From: Panaeolus papilionaceus
Taxonomy: Eukaryota > Basidiomycota > Agaricomycetes > Agaricales
Direction of reading: 5' to 3'
Length of the DNA stretch: 64,000 bases
NCBI GenBank assembly: GCA_015501605.1
Contig: JADNRZ010000013.1
Span: 682,001 to 746,000 of the forward strand
Part shown: positions 48,443 through 60,672 of the stretch, piece after piece
Layout: each line of letters opens with the position of its first letter
How positions within the stretch are numbered: position 1 is the stretch's first letter
Notes under the pieces: generated by a model
What the model was told of the DNA's origin: nothing
What the model saw: the letters and a program-made list of their open reading frames with translations, nothing else
The model's database searches: none
Made by a program: the position numbers and the translations under genes

Positions 48443-51400
48443 GCTCCTAAACGTTCGAGGACTAGTGACGACTATCTAGTGTGATTGCCAGTCAAGCGAT
48501 GTTGCCAGTGTACACATGTGGTGATACGGACAGCACCCAGAGTCCAAGGATTTAGCGAGTGAAATTAGTAGCCTGAACTAAACCTTCCCCTCCAAGAAGT
48601 TGACACAGATCTCGCAGTTAGAGTTATTTCAACTATCGAAGGCGTGAAAGCCCATGCACCCACTCCCTGGTTGATTTTGTCGACACGGTGAACGATGATA
48701 AACGTCGAAAGGTTTTCATCAAGGCTGATATGGATGAATCGGCGCACCGTGCCACGTCATGATATCCTGGTGCGGGTGGTAAAATGTGGTAAACAAGGAA
48801 GTGCCAAAATGCTGAATCGTAGTTAGATCGAAGGTCAAAATAAGCATGATGGCCAAAGAGCTACATACCACCCAAGCCTGCGCGTGGAATTTTTTCCATA
48901 CTATTACGGGCCTCTCAAGCCAGACACAGAAGGATCATAGAGCGCCGCAGCTCCACCGCCATTTTTTTTTTCACATTGAAGGGAACTTCAGGATATGTTT
49001 GACTGAGATCCATTTCTGGGGGTCAGTTCAGACCCCTCATTCCATCTCTACAGGTCAAGAGGGATGATGAAAAATAAATTTCGTCGCGCCTCTTGCCGCT
49101 GCTTCGCTTGTTCGGTAGTAGACAACAGTGCGGATTCAAGCCACCCAACGCCGGGTTGCAATAAGTTGTCATTCTTACGGAGAAGTCACCAAATCAAGAG
49201 GTAAAACCTCCAGCTTCTCCCCTTCACCCTCAAAACCTCAGCATCAGCTTCATTACAATATTCGCCATCATCTCACACAATCCAAATTGGTTATTCGTAC
49301 CAAATTTTATCAATCTGAAAAATTTACCATATTTGTATGATTAGCCTCTGAAGTAAAGTAACGCCGAATCAATTACATGGCATTGTCTATCATGGAAGGC
49401 TGGGCTAGACTGGACCTGCTAGGATAGGAGGGATTCCGCGCGCTCACAACGATAGCCCCTCTTTGGTAAAATAAAACACATATGCAGTAGAACTCGGATG
49501 CAAGAATTGATTAAGGTGGCTTAAAATTTTCAATCGCCACAAGACCTCGTCAGTTGCTGCGACACAAGTAAACAAGGCACTTTCCGACGACCTGTCGCCC
49601 ATTTTTCTGAATAACTTTAGAATCAAGCGTAAATGATTATGTTGGACCGTGGCTATCCAGGGCATGTCCATTGTAGCCTGTAGGTTACCACCAACATCAC
49701 GGCGAATGACGAAAACAGGCTGCTTTGCTCCTGTCTCGGACGGTTAAGTGAGATCCATTACCATCAGGTCCTGTCATACTCCATCGAATTCTTGTTGTTG
49801 AGTTGTCTACCGTGGCCTGAGCAGATTATTCTTCACTCTATCTCGAACGATGGGACAACAAAGGCTGACCATAACTTAGCATTTCTATAAATAACTTTAA
49901 TCTAGTTTTACTGCATTTAGACTTAGCAGGTTAAGTCTCAGGGCTGTTTGCCGTCTTTCGGCAGTGATAAGTGTTTGATCCGGATCATCATCACAGTTAT
50001 CCCGGACGGAAGAGGTTTGTGTAGATGGCCCAGCAAGCATGCACGGTAAAACAAGCTTGGAGCAACCGAGGAAAAGGAGGGGGGAGGAGGGGGAAAGGTC
50101 AAAGCAACACCGCATTTTACTGTGCCTTTACATTAAACCACGATAATAAAAATTCGAAACCAGGTTTAGTTTCAGGGAATTGGTATTTACTAGCAACGGA
50201 GTCAATGTCGTCCGTTTCAATTTCTGGATGATTGCTCCGAGAACGAAGGGCGTGGATATTTTCAGGGAGCTGGGTGTATGTTGATACATGTCGTATGTTT
50301 CTAAGACCAGTGTTCCTCTTCTCATCGAATCTGATACCAGCATCATATGTTTGCGGCGTAAGTAAGCCCAAGAAACGGATGGACGGTACTTACTACTATC
50401 TAGGCGACGTGGAACTTGGAAATTTACTCCCTAGCCCTTCATAATCTCTCCCGATATCACGCCAAATGTTATTCCGAATGCATCGAAAACATGACCATCT
50501 CAAAGTAGTGTGGCGCTTTACTCCTCAGGGTGATCAGTTGTCACACAAGGTGCCTAATTATCAATACTAATAGTAGAAGTTTCAATCATTTATGGAATTC
50601 GCTTTGGGCGGTGCATTCCGCTTCCAACAAGGATAATGTCCATGATTACACCCTCTAAAGCTCCGGTTCAGCCGACGAAAAGCGAAACCCAGCTTGTCGG
50701 CGAATACACAGCAACTAATCAAGGGCTTGTTCGGCTTTGTCTTTATCCTTTTTTCTTGTGAACATTCTCGATACAAATTTACTTGAGCATGAGGTCATTC
50801 GCCGCTGAGCCAAGAACGAAGGTGGAAAACATCATGCCTTGATGGCTAAAGAGTAATTGTAAACCTATCCAACATTTCTGTACGATCTGAAATGGGGGTT
50901 CAATTTCTTGTAGTATGTACACAGAACATAAGACAGGTTAAGAACAAGCATGTGAAAGATCCCTTGTCTGTGCATAGGTCGTGGGCCCCAAAGAAACAAT
51001 TCCAAGTGGAGAAACACGAACGACCGGAACGAGTTGCGCCTCAGATGCTTTCTATAGACAACCCAAGCGGTGGGTGAAGCGTGAATTTGACATGCCAACA
51101 GGCAAAGTAAAGAGCCTGAGTGTGGTGACTGGTCTGGTGAGTGTGGCTGAAAAGCTTGAACTCTACGAGCATGCTTGGATCTCCATTTTACCGTAAGTTC
51201 GCTAGCGAAGTTCCGAGTTCTCTTGACCCTCTCTGGCGCGACTGACGGTCCACTGGTGGGGTTTTTTCAAGCTGGGACGCATGAGCGGCATAAACCTGCA
51301 AGGACGTTGTCATGCTAACCTGCATAACAGAGTTCGGAGGAGATCTTTATGAGGATTGATCCATGTTAAGGTGGTGCAGGGCAGCAGGGTACTGATTACA

Positions 51401-53076
51401 CCTGGAATCAATTACTGAGAGGGGTATCTCGATGACCAACTGTGGCAATTGACGAGAATGTGAGGCGAATGCTAAGGAGTTATTCCGGTGTTCAAGAAGG
51501 GGATAAGCGGGTCAGAAAGTTGCTAAGTTCAATAATTGACAAATTTAAATATAAACCCCTATAATGGGAAATAGCTAAGTACCCCCTTATCTCGAACTTA
51601 AATGGGCTCAACCCAAAGCTCAGTAGATGATGGATTGGAACCTTTTCTAGTTGGTAAAGATATTCGGATGATAGTTCTGATCAGGGTAGTTATTTAACTT
51701 AGGCATAGGGACGATGTGGAATGCAACTCTTGTCCTTTGACATCGACGTCGATGGCGATGTACAACAGAGCCCGTTTGCCCCCAGATAGGTCACCGATTC
51801 ACGGATAGTCACTCCAAATCGATGTAATGATCTACCTCTCCGCGGCCACTGCGCGCCACCCCCATTCGAAGCGACCAAGGAACCCCTCGCCCCCATCGAT
51901 ACACATGTCTGGCATTAAAATCGAGGGGGTGGTAATATGTGGGAGTATGGCATGGATGACGCTCAACTTGAAGTAGACAAACCATATATCCGCATTGGTG
52001 GATAAATTGTGTGAGATGAGGGTGTGGAAGATGCCATTTGGAATTTGAAGGAACGGGACCTGGTAGGTATGACCTGGCCGCTGGGAAGCTATTCGAATTT
52101 GCAGTATACATGTGCGCCGCAGCAAATATTCTTTCAGTCGGAAAGGACACCTTCACAAACTAGATCTATCCTTGGGATTCGATTGAACAGAGAGGATGAA
52201 TGCGTTGCGGGGATAGGCGACTTTCCGTACTACAATATTGCTCCATCCTCCACCGGTTAGATGGTCGACCGTTCAACCAAGCTCCAACAGTGTGCTCATT
52301 TTCGAAGTCATCTGAAACTACCAACAACATGCCAAATTGTGCTATGTTGGGAGATAGTGTCTGCATTCGTCAGATGTTGACCTCAACCATTCCAGCATCA
52401 TAACCGTTCTAATGTCACCGTATGTCAGCGCGAAAGCGGATGAGGAAAGGTGGGTAGTTTTGGTTCTCAAGATCATCAAAACTAAGGTAAATGGATTTCA
52501 AGTCCCATCCGGTCCATTTTCGTTTGCGTTCGTATCTCTGATTCTGTATCCACCTTGGGCGCGATACCACGAGTAATAAAACGAGTTTAACCTGGCAATA
52601 AATTGTGATGGAGCTTGGAAAAAGATGTCCTGGTTCTGTACGAAAGAACATGAGATCACTTTCGGAATTAGCCCAGTTCCAATGTCCCCTTGATGAGGGC
52701 AGGATATCCCCTGATTGATGGAGTCGTTAATACCACGACTACATACACTATCTGATTCGTCAAGAACTCCGGACGCGAGAATAGAATGCCGTCATTCGAG
52801 CCAGTTATATTCAGGAGAAAAAAGACTCCGGAAGCTGTGAACTATGAATTGCCGCCCTCAAAGAAACGAGGGACGGGTTAGACCAATAGATTAGTTGGTG
52901 GCAAACACATGGTCATGTCATAATCGAGCAAAACAAGATGTTACCCACATGCGGTGGTGCGACAGCCAGCAAAATAGGCTGCTAACATACGTACATACCA
53001 TAAAAATCCATACTACTGCATTGATGACAGATTGGTGGGACTACAGTGTGTATCTAGGGTGGGAAGGTGCTGGCAG

Positions 53077-53834
53077 TTAGGACAAAGCGCTTTCGGAGCT
53101 CGGCTGAGATTCGGTGGTTTGTGGTAATGACCGTAGGCGGGCTTCCTCCGCGTGGAGCTTTGTTACTGCTGTGTCCTTGAAGGCCTGAAGACGATCCACG
53201 ATGTTATCGCTTGATGTCAGTTCAATTGTTCGGAGAAAAATAGGTCGAGTTTTCCATAACTATCATCCTGTGCGGGTGAAAGAATCTGGAAGGAGCCTCG
53301 TGTCTCACGAACCTGAGTGAATATGTATCCCGAAAGTACTCCACCAACTGCGTAAAAATATTATTAAATCAGGAGATGCGTGACTTGAGGGTAAGGACAT
53401 ACCAACGCCGCTGACTAGAGCCAAGTTTCTCTTGAATCCAAAAAGTCGTTGACCAATAATAACTAAAACGTCCAAAGCCCGATCGAATGCAAGAACCCAG
53501 GTGATAGAGTCCATAATGGCGGACAAAAAAAGAGCCCAAAAGAAACAGTTGTGTTTAGGTTTCGGCTTAAGTTCTTGTCATGTTACGTTCATCAGGAAAA
53601 AGCCATGCTTGCCTGAAGCTAATCCAGATGTAAGACCAGCAAACACGCCCTCCTTTCGTGATTCCTGTGAATAGAATTCAAGCACTGGGTAAGAGAAGAC
53701 GTCGACAGTTTGAGTGACACCGAAAAAAAAAACAATGCATGTCTCAATGCATTATTCACCGTTGTCACGCGTTCAACCGCTTCTGGAGACAGTCCTGTAG
53801 TAGGAACATTCTGTATTCCTAGCAATCTGTCCAT
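53077..53834 (-). CDS. Small glycine-zipper membrane protein, homopolymer frameshift in exon 1
   Basis: Not assigned to a named family. Exons: 53834-53613, 53462-53403, 53347-53313, 53259-53077. The spliced frames read MDRLLGIQNVPTTGLSPEAV, then TVDVFSYPVLEFYSQESRKE, then 'GVFAGLTSGLASVIIGQRLF' and 'LALVSGVVGGVLSGYIFTQL', ending in a soluble helix VDRLQAFKDTAVTKLHAEEA. The two Gly-rich hydrophobic stretches look like a packed helical hairpin, as in mitochondrial or peroxisomal small membrane proteins. The first intron (53612-53463) uses a GC donor (CAG|GCAAGC). Exon 1 contains a run of 10 T where 11 (or 8) are needed to keep the frame, so it is either a sequencing/assembly error or a real break. 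Later exons keep frame exactly. It is divergent from ZIP4 with 236 bp between starts. Confidence 0.6.
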
Positions 53835-54070
53835 TTGGAACCTGTTAAGCTGGTGACTGACTTGCAGGTAGATGGCAGAGAAGCAGAATGGTGTACGTGT
53901 GTGGACCTGGCCAAATGTCCGAAATCCCAAATTTAGACATTTGTCACATGCACGTGCATTCATCGCGTCTTGTCACGAATCGAGGATGCCATGCTCTTGT
54001 CGACGCTCCACCACCTTGTCCGCCGTTTTCATCATCGCTGCCATCGTGTCATAGATATTCAGTCGCAAAA
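53835..54070. promoter_or_regulatory. Compact divergent promoter (small membrane protein / ZIP4)
   Basis: Only 236 bp separate the two start codons, so core promoters are shared or adjacent. Near the middle is the perfect 12-bp palindrome ATGCACGTGCAT at 53948-53959, which contains a CACGTG E-box. Confidence 0.5.
53948..53959. promoter_or_regulatory. E-box palindrome ATGCACGTGCAT
   Basis: Perfect 12-bp palindrome roughly centred between divergent genes, sharing its 10-bp core with the site upstream of WDR59 (2944-2953). A bHLH dimer site is plausible; not tested. Confidence 0.4.
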
Positions 54071-57000
54071 ATGTTATCTAGAAAGCATGATAATGCCGAA
54101 AGTCTGCAGAAGAAATATGACTCTATAATGGGTATCAATTCAAGCTCGGTTCTTGACAATTTACGTGCTCGCTGGCTAAATTTCTCGGCTTCATAGAACG
54201 TCTTTCGATTGTCAAACCTTTTCTTGATAACCCTAAGAATCCAAACTGGTCCAATGTAGCCAAAGATCTTCATCATATTGCTTCGTTAGCGGAAAATTTC
54301 ACAGAGCAGCGGCCGAAGTTCAGCAAAAATGCTTGGAGCCATCTGATAGATTCTTTGGATCAGGAAGGTTGGACGGAACCTTCACTGGCCTTTCAACTAA
54401 TATCTCAGCGAGTGCTAAATGAGGACGTTTCCACTCCTTAGGCGTCAACTTGTGGAATATATCTGGGTTAATTCGCAAGACTCCCGGGGACAACGGTAAT
54501 GCGCACATTGCAGCTCGTATGTTCTCTTGCTTTGTTGCCGTCATACAGGTCCCGCGACTATTGTTGATGCTTTGGTAACTTTTTCGTAACATAGTTCGAC
54601 TTGCGGCGTTTCGTTTGGTTGAGGCAGGGTTAGAGACAAAACCTGGGATAGAAAGTTGGTGCTCACAGCCCAATCGATGTCGTGCTGGCGCTCGGGTACC
54701 TGCCCGTGTGCCAACACCGATCGTGAGCATACACTAACACTTCTTTTCAGCTGTAATAAGAGTCCTGAATCTGGCGAGCCATACTGGAATAGCTCTTTCT
54801 GGTTTGTTCCTTGTTTCTGTTTCGATGTCGAGTTCACGAATGATGTTTTTATCTTCCCTATCAGATGCCGATAATACTGTTTTGGCCGCTAGTGTGCTCA
54901 CCAGCGCAGCGAGGGTAACGTATTTCATTCATTTGGATCTTGTACGGCTGCCCACATACATTTACAGTTTGAGGACCATTTGAAAGGCGCAAGTGATTCG
55001 GAAACTTCCCATAACCAAGCCATAGCATCCGCTACTGTCATGTACTATTCCAGTCGAATGGAAGCGGTATGTCACTTTGCGACTCGCACGTAGATCAAGT
55101 CACGATCTCATAGCAGGCCTGGAAAGAGGGAAATTATACTGTGGCGGAGTATATGTCACGGAAGATTGCAGGCAAGTGTTTTCTCAAACACATCCTCCTT
55201 TTGAACATGCAGAAAGGAGCTAACTCACGTGTGATCTAGACGATAAGCAACGCTTGGGTCTGCTTTCCCCTCAAGCCGTAAGTTGTCCAATTATACGCTT
55301 TTATTCCCAGATTGTTATTCACCATCAAAAAACAGCGCGAACGTCTGGCATTCAAGTTCCATCAAATTAGTAGATCATTGTTACAAGGTTCCACAAGCTC
55401 ACAGGATGGCGCCAAACCTGAAGATGCAGTACAATGGGCACAGCGTGCCTTCTCTCTGGCAGATCAACTGCAGGAATCAGTCCCGGCAGTAGCGGAGCTA
55501 AGGGTATGTGTGGACATAAAGTTAGCATATCCCAGGATAACTAAATCCTGATTGACACACAGATAAGTATCCTGAGAACTCTCGGTAAGGATTTCCGAAT
55601 TATATACAAATGTTATCCACAAATTGACGTTACATCTCAATGCTAACAGCCAGAGCTCATTTTTTATCCGAATCATATGATCGTGCGGAAAGCGTTCTTG
55701 ATGAGCTGCTCCCACTTTTAGAGTGCAATGAAGATCGCGTAAGTGGCTACCCGTTATTAGCATATCGCTGAGTTTCATTTTCTTTGAATTCTGTTAAACA
55801 GGAAAGTTCCGACTATCAGCAGCTTCGGTGGCTGAGATTAACTGTGCTGAAGAGGCGCAAGTCGGGCGATCTTGCACTCCTTGAAGGTTGGAAGTCAGAT
55901 CCACCCAGATTCCCTTTCACTGAGCACATCCTTTACTCATCCGCGTTAGCCTTCAAGTCGATAATTGGTCATATGGAATTTTCAGAGGCTAACATCACGG
56001 AGTATGACTTCTCGTTTCCAGATAGTGACGTGCTTTTCCGACAAGTCTTTTTTAACGTAGACTTCTGCAGGATCTGAAGACGTTGAGCCAACATTAGTGA
56101 GTCCTATGATGTTTGTCGGATTTAGTGAGAGAGCGAATAGACTTATCTGGCACATGGATCCAGCACGCTCGTTACCGCCGTCCATCAATACTGTTTAGAC
56201 CAGCTATTACGGCGCCATATGACAGAACCGGACCATCTCCATCGACTAATTCTCTCATCAATAATTCACGCTTCCAAAGATGAGGATCACCAGCGGGCTG
56301 TGAAGTCCCTCGAGTCGACTTTCACATGTACGCGATGGGTTTTTCCTTGTTGTCGTGGCTGCTGCTTACCGCTTTCAACTCATTGTTATAGTGATATGTG
56401 ACGCTGATAGGGAGCTCCCAACCACGCCTACCATGGCATGCATTACTGTAATTCCATCCGTGTTTGCTGGTTACATTTCAGATGCTCACAGCAAGCCATT
56501 CTATCCAGCTCCTGTGGCAATATGGCGGTCGACACTACAAGGCTAAACGTTGGAAAGAAGCAGCTGACTGGTATCTTGCAGGTAGCCACAAATTATTCAA
56601 AGCCAACCGTCAAGTGAGCGAAGTCAAATGTTTTCGGAAAGCCGCTTTATGCTATCTAGAGCAACGGGAATATGCGTTGGCGTCCACGGTGATCCGACGA
56701 TGCCCTCCTAACGAGGCGCCTACTCATTATGTCATGTTCCTCACTGCGGTTTATCAAGGTTGGCACTCCATTTACTTTCTAGTCACACCCCATCTTTGTT
56801 AAAGAAGCTGCTAATTTCTTCTTTTGACAATTTTCTGCGCAAAAAATAGGTTTAGAGGATGAAGGTGAGTTAAATTGGCTTCATGTGGATATTTTGCCGA
56901 GGTGTCAACATTTCAGCCGTCCGAGCCATCCACGACATGCTGAGGGCACCGGACTTTGACCGCAAAATGCTGTTATTAGCTACTCAGATCTCACATAAGT

Positions 57001-59114
57001 CGGAGATGAAAACTTTACTGCTGACAGTCCTCCAAAGCCTTCTCAAGACCCTGAGAATCGGCTCAGAAGGAGAGGATATCGTTCAAGCAATGACATTGAT
57101 TCGGTGCATTGTCAAACTCGTTCTTAACATTATGGCTGAACCCGCAGCGAACAAGTAAGATCTTTTTTTACCGCCGGGAGATTAGTACTCATAATCACAT
57201 CAACTATCATCGACGCCCCAGATCTACCCTCATTGACACCGTGGTCAGCCACTTTGGGACAGGCGAGCCCTCTTCGTTGTCAATAAACCCCACCTTCGCT
57301 GAATTAATTGAATAGCGCGACTTCTCTCAGAGTCTGCGACTAAGCAAAAGACGTTATCACTCGTGCTCAAAGATGTCTCGTGGCTATGGAGAACTGCCTA
57401 CAATTGCGCTGTTCAAGGTTGCTCCGAATGGGAAAACGCAGGGGAGCAAATATCAGAGCTTTTCTCCATTGCAGGCGCGGTGAGCCATTATTATCGCAAT
57501 GAGGCCGGATGCTCTTCGAAATTTTTTCTCAATATTCTTGATGTCCTCTTTGTCAGATGGCGGAAGCTTGCTGCAAAGCGTCACCTGTTGAGACTGACGC
57601 CTTCGTATGTATACATTTAGCCAACGCCTGGTTCGCCGCGGCGTCTGGAAGGGGTACGTTCTGTGTTATTACGTCTGCTGTAATGCTGGTCATGACCCAT
57701 TGTTATCAGTCTTTTCGGCTCGAGAAATCCTGGCAACAAGCGGGACCCTTGATGTAAGTCAAGCTTTTTTAAAATATATTCGTGAAACCTGTTATAATAT
57801 ACAGGCTGACACCCTAAACATGCAATCGTTCAATATCATAATGCATTTATTCCTTTAGGATGAACACCTTCGCAACGTGACCGCGGAAATTAGGACAGCG
57901 AAATCGAAAATAGCCGACATCTGCAATAAAAATGTTATTCAAGACGATCAAGCAAAGGAACGCATGCAATACTTCTTACATGCCCTGAGGGTATTTGAAG
58001 CGGAGTTTTTGGTTCACCAGCGAGAGTGGGATTCTTTAGCCGCAATCGTAGAGGTGCCATCTATTCGCCGTGTGGCTTCTTGAATTTTTGCGCTAATCTA
58101 CCGATATCTTTAGGATGTTGTCACCTCGGGTCCATTATCAGTCGGGACTTATGAAGCCATTGCCGATATTTTGGTCCGTTTTCCTTTGTTGCTATGCGTT
58201 CATGGGCGTTTGAGCGTCTTACATGATAAAATCAGTGGGTTGACAAGGCGTGCCCGGTGAAAGGTACGGCTACCTACACGCTATTTGATTTGGGGTTATG
58301 AACTTTTTTTGTTGTGACCCCTAGTGCTACAAAAATGTTTAGAGGCATGTGTGCTTCCCCTTCGCAAGATTTGGAGTTTGGGTTATACTGAAAGGTTTGG
58401 ATCTAATCTTGACCAATCCATCCAGGCGGTTCTGCAAGCAAGCCTGGATCACTCCTCACTTTCCGTTCAGAAGTTCTCTCGTTGGTTACGCGCGATCTGT
58501 TCAATCAGCATAACGCGGAATACCATTCCGGACAGGTTGAAAGCTTTCGGATATGTTGAAAAGGCCGTCAGTGTTATGGAAGACCATCACAAAAATAGCG
58601 AGGTATTCAATTTTTCACTTCGGGCTCTTCCACTCATCACTCCCGCCCTATTACGATGCTGACGTGTGGGTTTTCCTTGTTTAAGCCCTACCCCTTGGAC
58701 GAACGCCAGTGGCTATTGGCAACAGCTTACAATGCCGGAACGGAGTGCCTTCAGTTCGTGCCGGACCTACTTCAACTATTGATCAAAATCTTATTCCTTA
58801 CGCTCATTTTCTTCTTTCGTTTGTTTCTTCTCTTTCAGTGCATCAATGCTCGATGAAGCGAAACGATGGTTTGAAATAGCTACAACCATCTGTCGCTTTG
58901 TTGATGGAGGCAAAGACCGTGCTGAGAAGGTGTGCTTACCGCGTGATAAGATTGACCCTTTCTCCCAAAGAGCAGCGCTGTTAGCAATGTTCTCGGAGAA
59001 GAAGGGGTATTTGATGCTCTGGAACTGACCGCGATATTTGCCCCTCGTCCTTTCTCTCTACAGATTTCAGAAACATATACCCACCTCCTGTCTCGCTACG
59101 GAACCAAGCAGTGA
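54071..59114 (+). CDS. SPO22: ZIP4/SPO22-like meiotic crossover protein (TPR-rich, TEX11 homologue)
   Basis: ZIP4/SPO22/TEX11 is a TPR scaffold of the ZMM group; it stabilises crossover intermediates and links them to the synaptonemal complex in meiotic prophase. The ATG at 54071 opens MLSRKHDNAESLQKKYDSIM, then a phase-1 intron joins to ERLSIVKPFLDNPKNPNWSN. Many short exons follow, each in frame: 'AALRLAAFRLVEAGLETKPG', 'SDADNTVLAASVLTSAARFE', 'ITELLQDLKTLSQH', 'LLWQYGGRHYKAKRWKEAAD', 'WYLAGSHKLFKANRQVSEVK', 'YPLDERQWLLATAYNAGTEC' and the end ISETYTHLLSRYGTKQ. These match the SPO22 domain order. One intron (starting about 57284, after ...SHFGT) appears to use a GC donor (CAG|GCGAGC). No disabling lesion was found, so the organism probably retains ZMM-type meiosis. 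Confidence 0.88.
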
Positions 59115-60672
59115 TAACGAATCTCGTGACTACTGTTCCATCTTGGACTTCTTTTTTTGGGCCCCAGCAAACTGGATCTGCATTTTTTCGACTGCTCTCT
59201 CGACCTGCGTCTTTTTATGTTTTGCCATCATTATCCATCGATTCTGTCGTTTTTTGAGTGCTATGTATGAGACCACGAGGGGCTAGCTCTGTTTGATCTC
59301 TTGTTTGGGCAGCTGTCTTGACCTTCCTGCATTTGTAATTCACTTGCGTTCTACACGGCTTTGTTTTCTTATTCATTACAGCGACACGGCGCAGGACACT
59401 CGTTTCTTTTGCCTGGTTCTAGCTCGGACTTAACGATCACATTCTTCGCCCTTCTTTGTCCACTTGATCCCAAAATAATGGCCTGTATTTTCAGACTTAA
59501 TAATATTTTGTGTTAATCCGTTTCTTTTGGATGATTGTGATGTTATTTGGTAGTGGCGTTGTTCGTTCGACATGCGCAGCTGATTGATATAGCCAAGTTC
59601 TCGTGACGCTGGATGACGATAGGGAGATTTCTTTCGAGTTTCTTTTGTTGTCCGATAACAGCGAATAACTGCAGACCCTGGCTATGACATCTATCTTCAG
59701 CCGTTCAGATCGCTTCAGGTCAACAAATACACGTCGTTTTGGTCGGTAAAAGGTTTAATGGAATCAAGATGCAGATATCACTTGTCGCGGCGGCGAACGC
59801 ATTGGAACAACTTGAACACTCGATACTGCTACTTTTAGTGATGTAAGTAACAAGAAAGGGGGAAATCGAAGTGATTGATGTGGCCTTGTTCCGGGAAATA
59901 GGGAAATGAAAACATCAGAAGCGGCGCTGGCTAAATTGCTGGGTTGGACTTGCTTGTTATGAAGTTCTCCGTTGGCCAAACAGTGCCTTTTGATCGTTCA
60001 ACGAATGTGGTGTGCTTGGGGTACACTCGATGTGCAATGAGGTTACAACTTGGGACATGCAGGGGCTAATTGCTTACCGGTAAAAGGTGCCACCCTCAAT
60101 AATTAGGTTTGAGCAACCAATGTTGAACAAGTTCCAGGACTCGGACATGAGTCATGTCGTTCTGTTGTGTAGTACTCATTGCCTTTATGCTATCTTTATA
60201 ATCATGGTCATCAAAAATAGCTAAGGGAATTCCTAAGCAGGGGGTCATAACCGCTTGATGTACGTTATACATCCAATGTACCTGAGGCACACATCGCCCT
60301 TTAGCAAAACCCGGAAGACAACTTGAACAACTCAAAGACGTGCACTAATCCGACTTGGAGTCGGTTTCAGTCGAACTGTGCGGAGAGCCTTTTATCAGAT
60401 CTTATCGGCGCATTGCAGAGGGTCAAAGATGAATCTACTCAAATTTAAAGTGTCCAGATATCTGATATAGTATTCTCCAACATTTGGGCGTCGTACTCCT
60501 TGTAGACGCCCAAGTTTGAGCAGACGCTCTCAGCTGGAGACGCTCATCTACAAATACGTTTCACGTGACATGTCCCAGAATTTTTTGGTGCCATTCCCCT
60601 GCCGATTTTGGACTCTACCATTTAATCTCCTTTGCCTTTCCTCTATTATTCTCCGAAGGTACATTCAAAAAC
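59115..60672. other. Intergenic between ZIP4 and UTP18
   Basis: About 1.56 kb. Minus ORFs at 59979-59764 (MANGELHNKQVQPSNLASAA...) and 60335-60096 are coding-like but unrecognised and without supporting structure. The last 150 bp is pyrimidine-rich, as expected for the UTP18 leader. Confidence 0.5.

Larger units (their letters stand above)
39991..53076. other. 13-kb region without a convincing gene
   Basis: The first 2 kb is T-rich 3'-UTR-like sequence after the cyclin stop, with runs of 9-13 T. The rest has ORFs of up to 191 codons, mostly on the minus strand. The best are 43548-43087 (153 codons), 48442-47867 (191), 49740-49444, 50371-50117 and 52156-51699. Some have plausible splice sites, for example an intron at about 47229-47173 joining VARK to NEQGMRLFDLHTDVN. 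I cannot join them into a known protein. They may be decayed genes or chance frames. A (TAGG)n repeat lies at 42032-42050. Confidence 0.5.
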
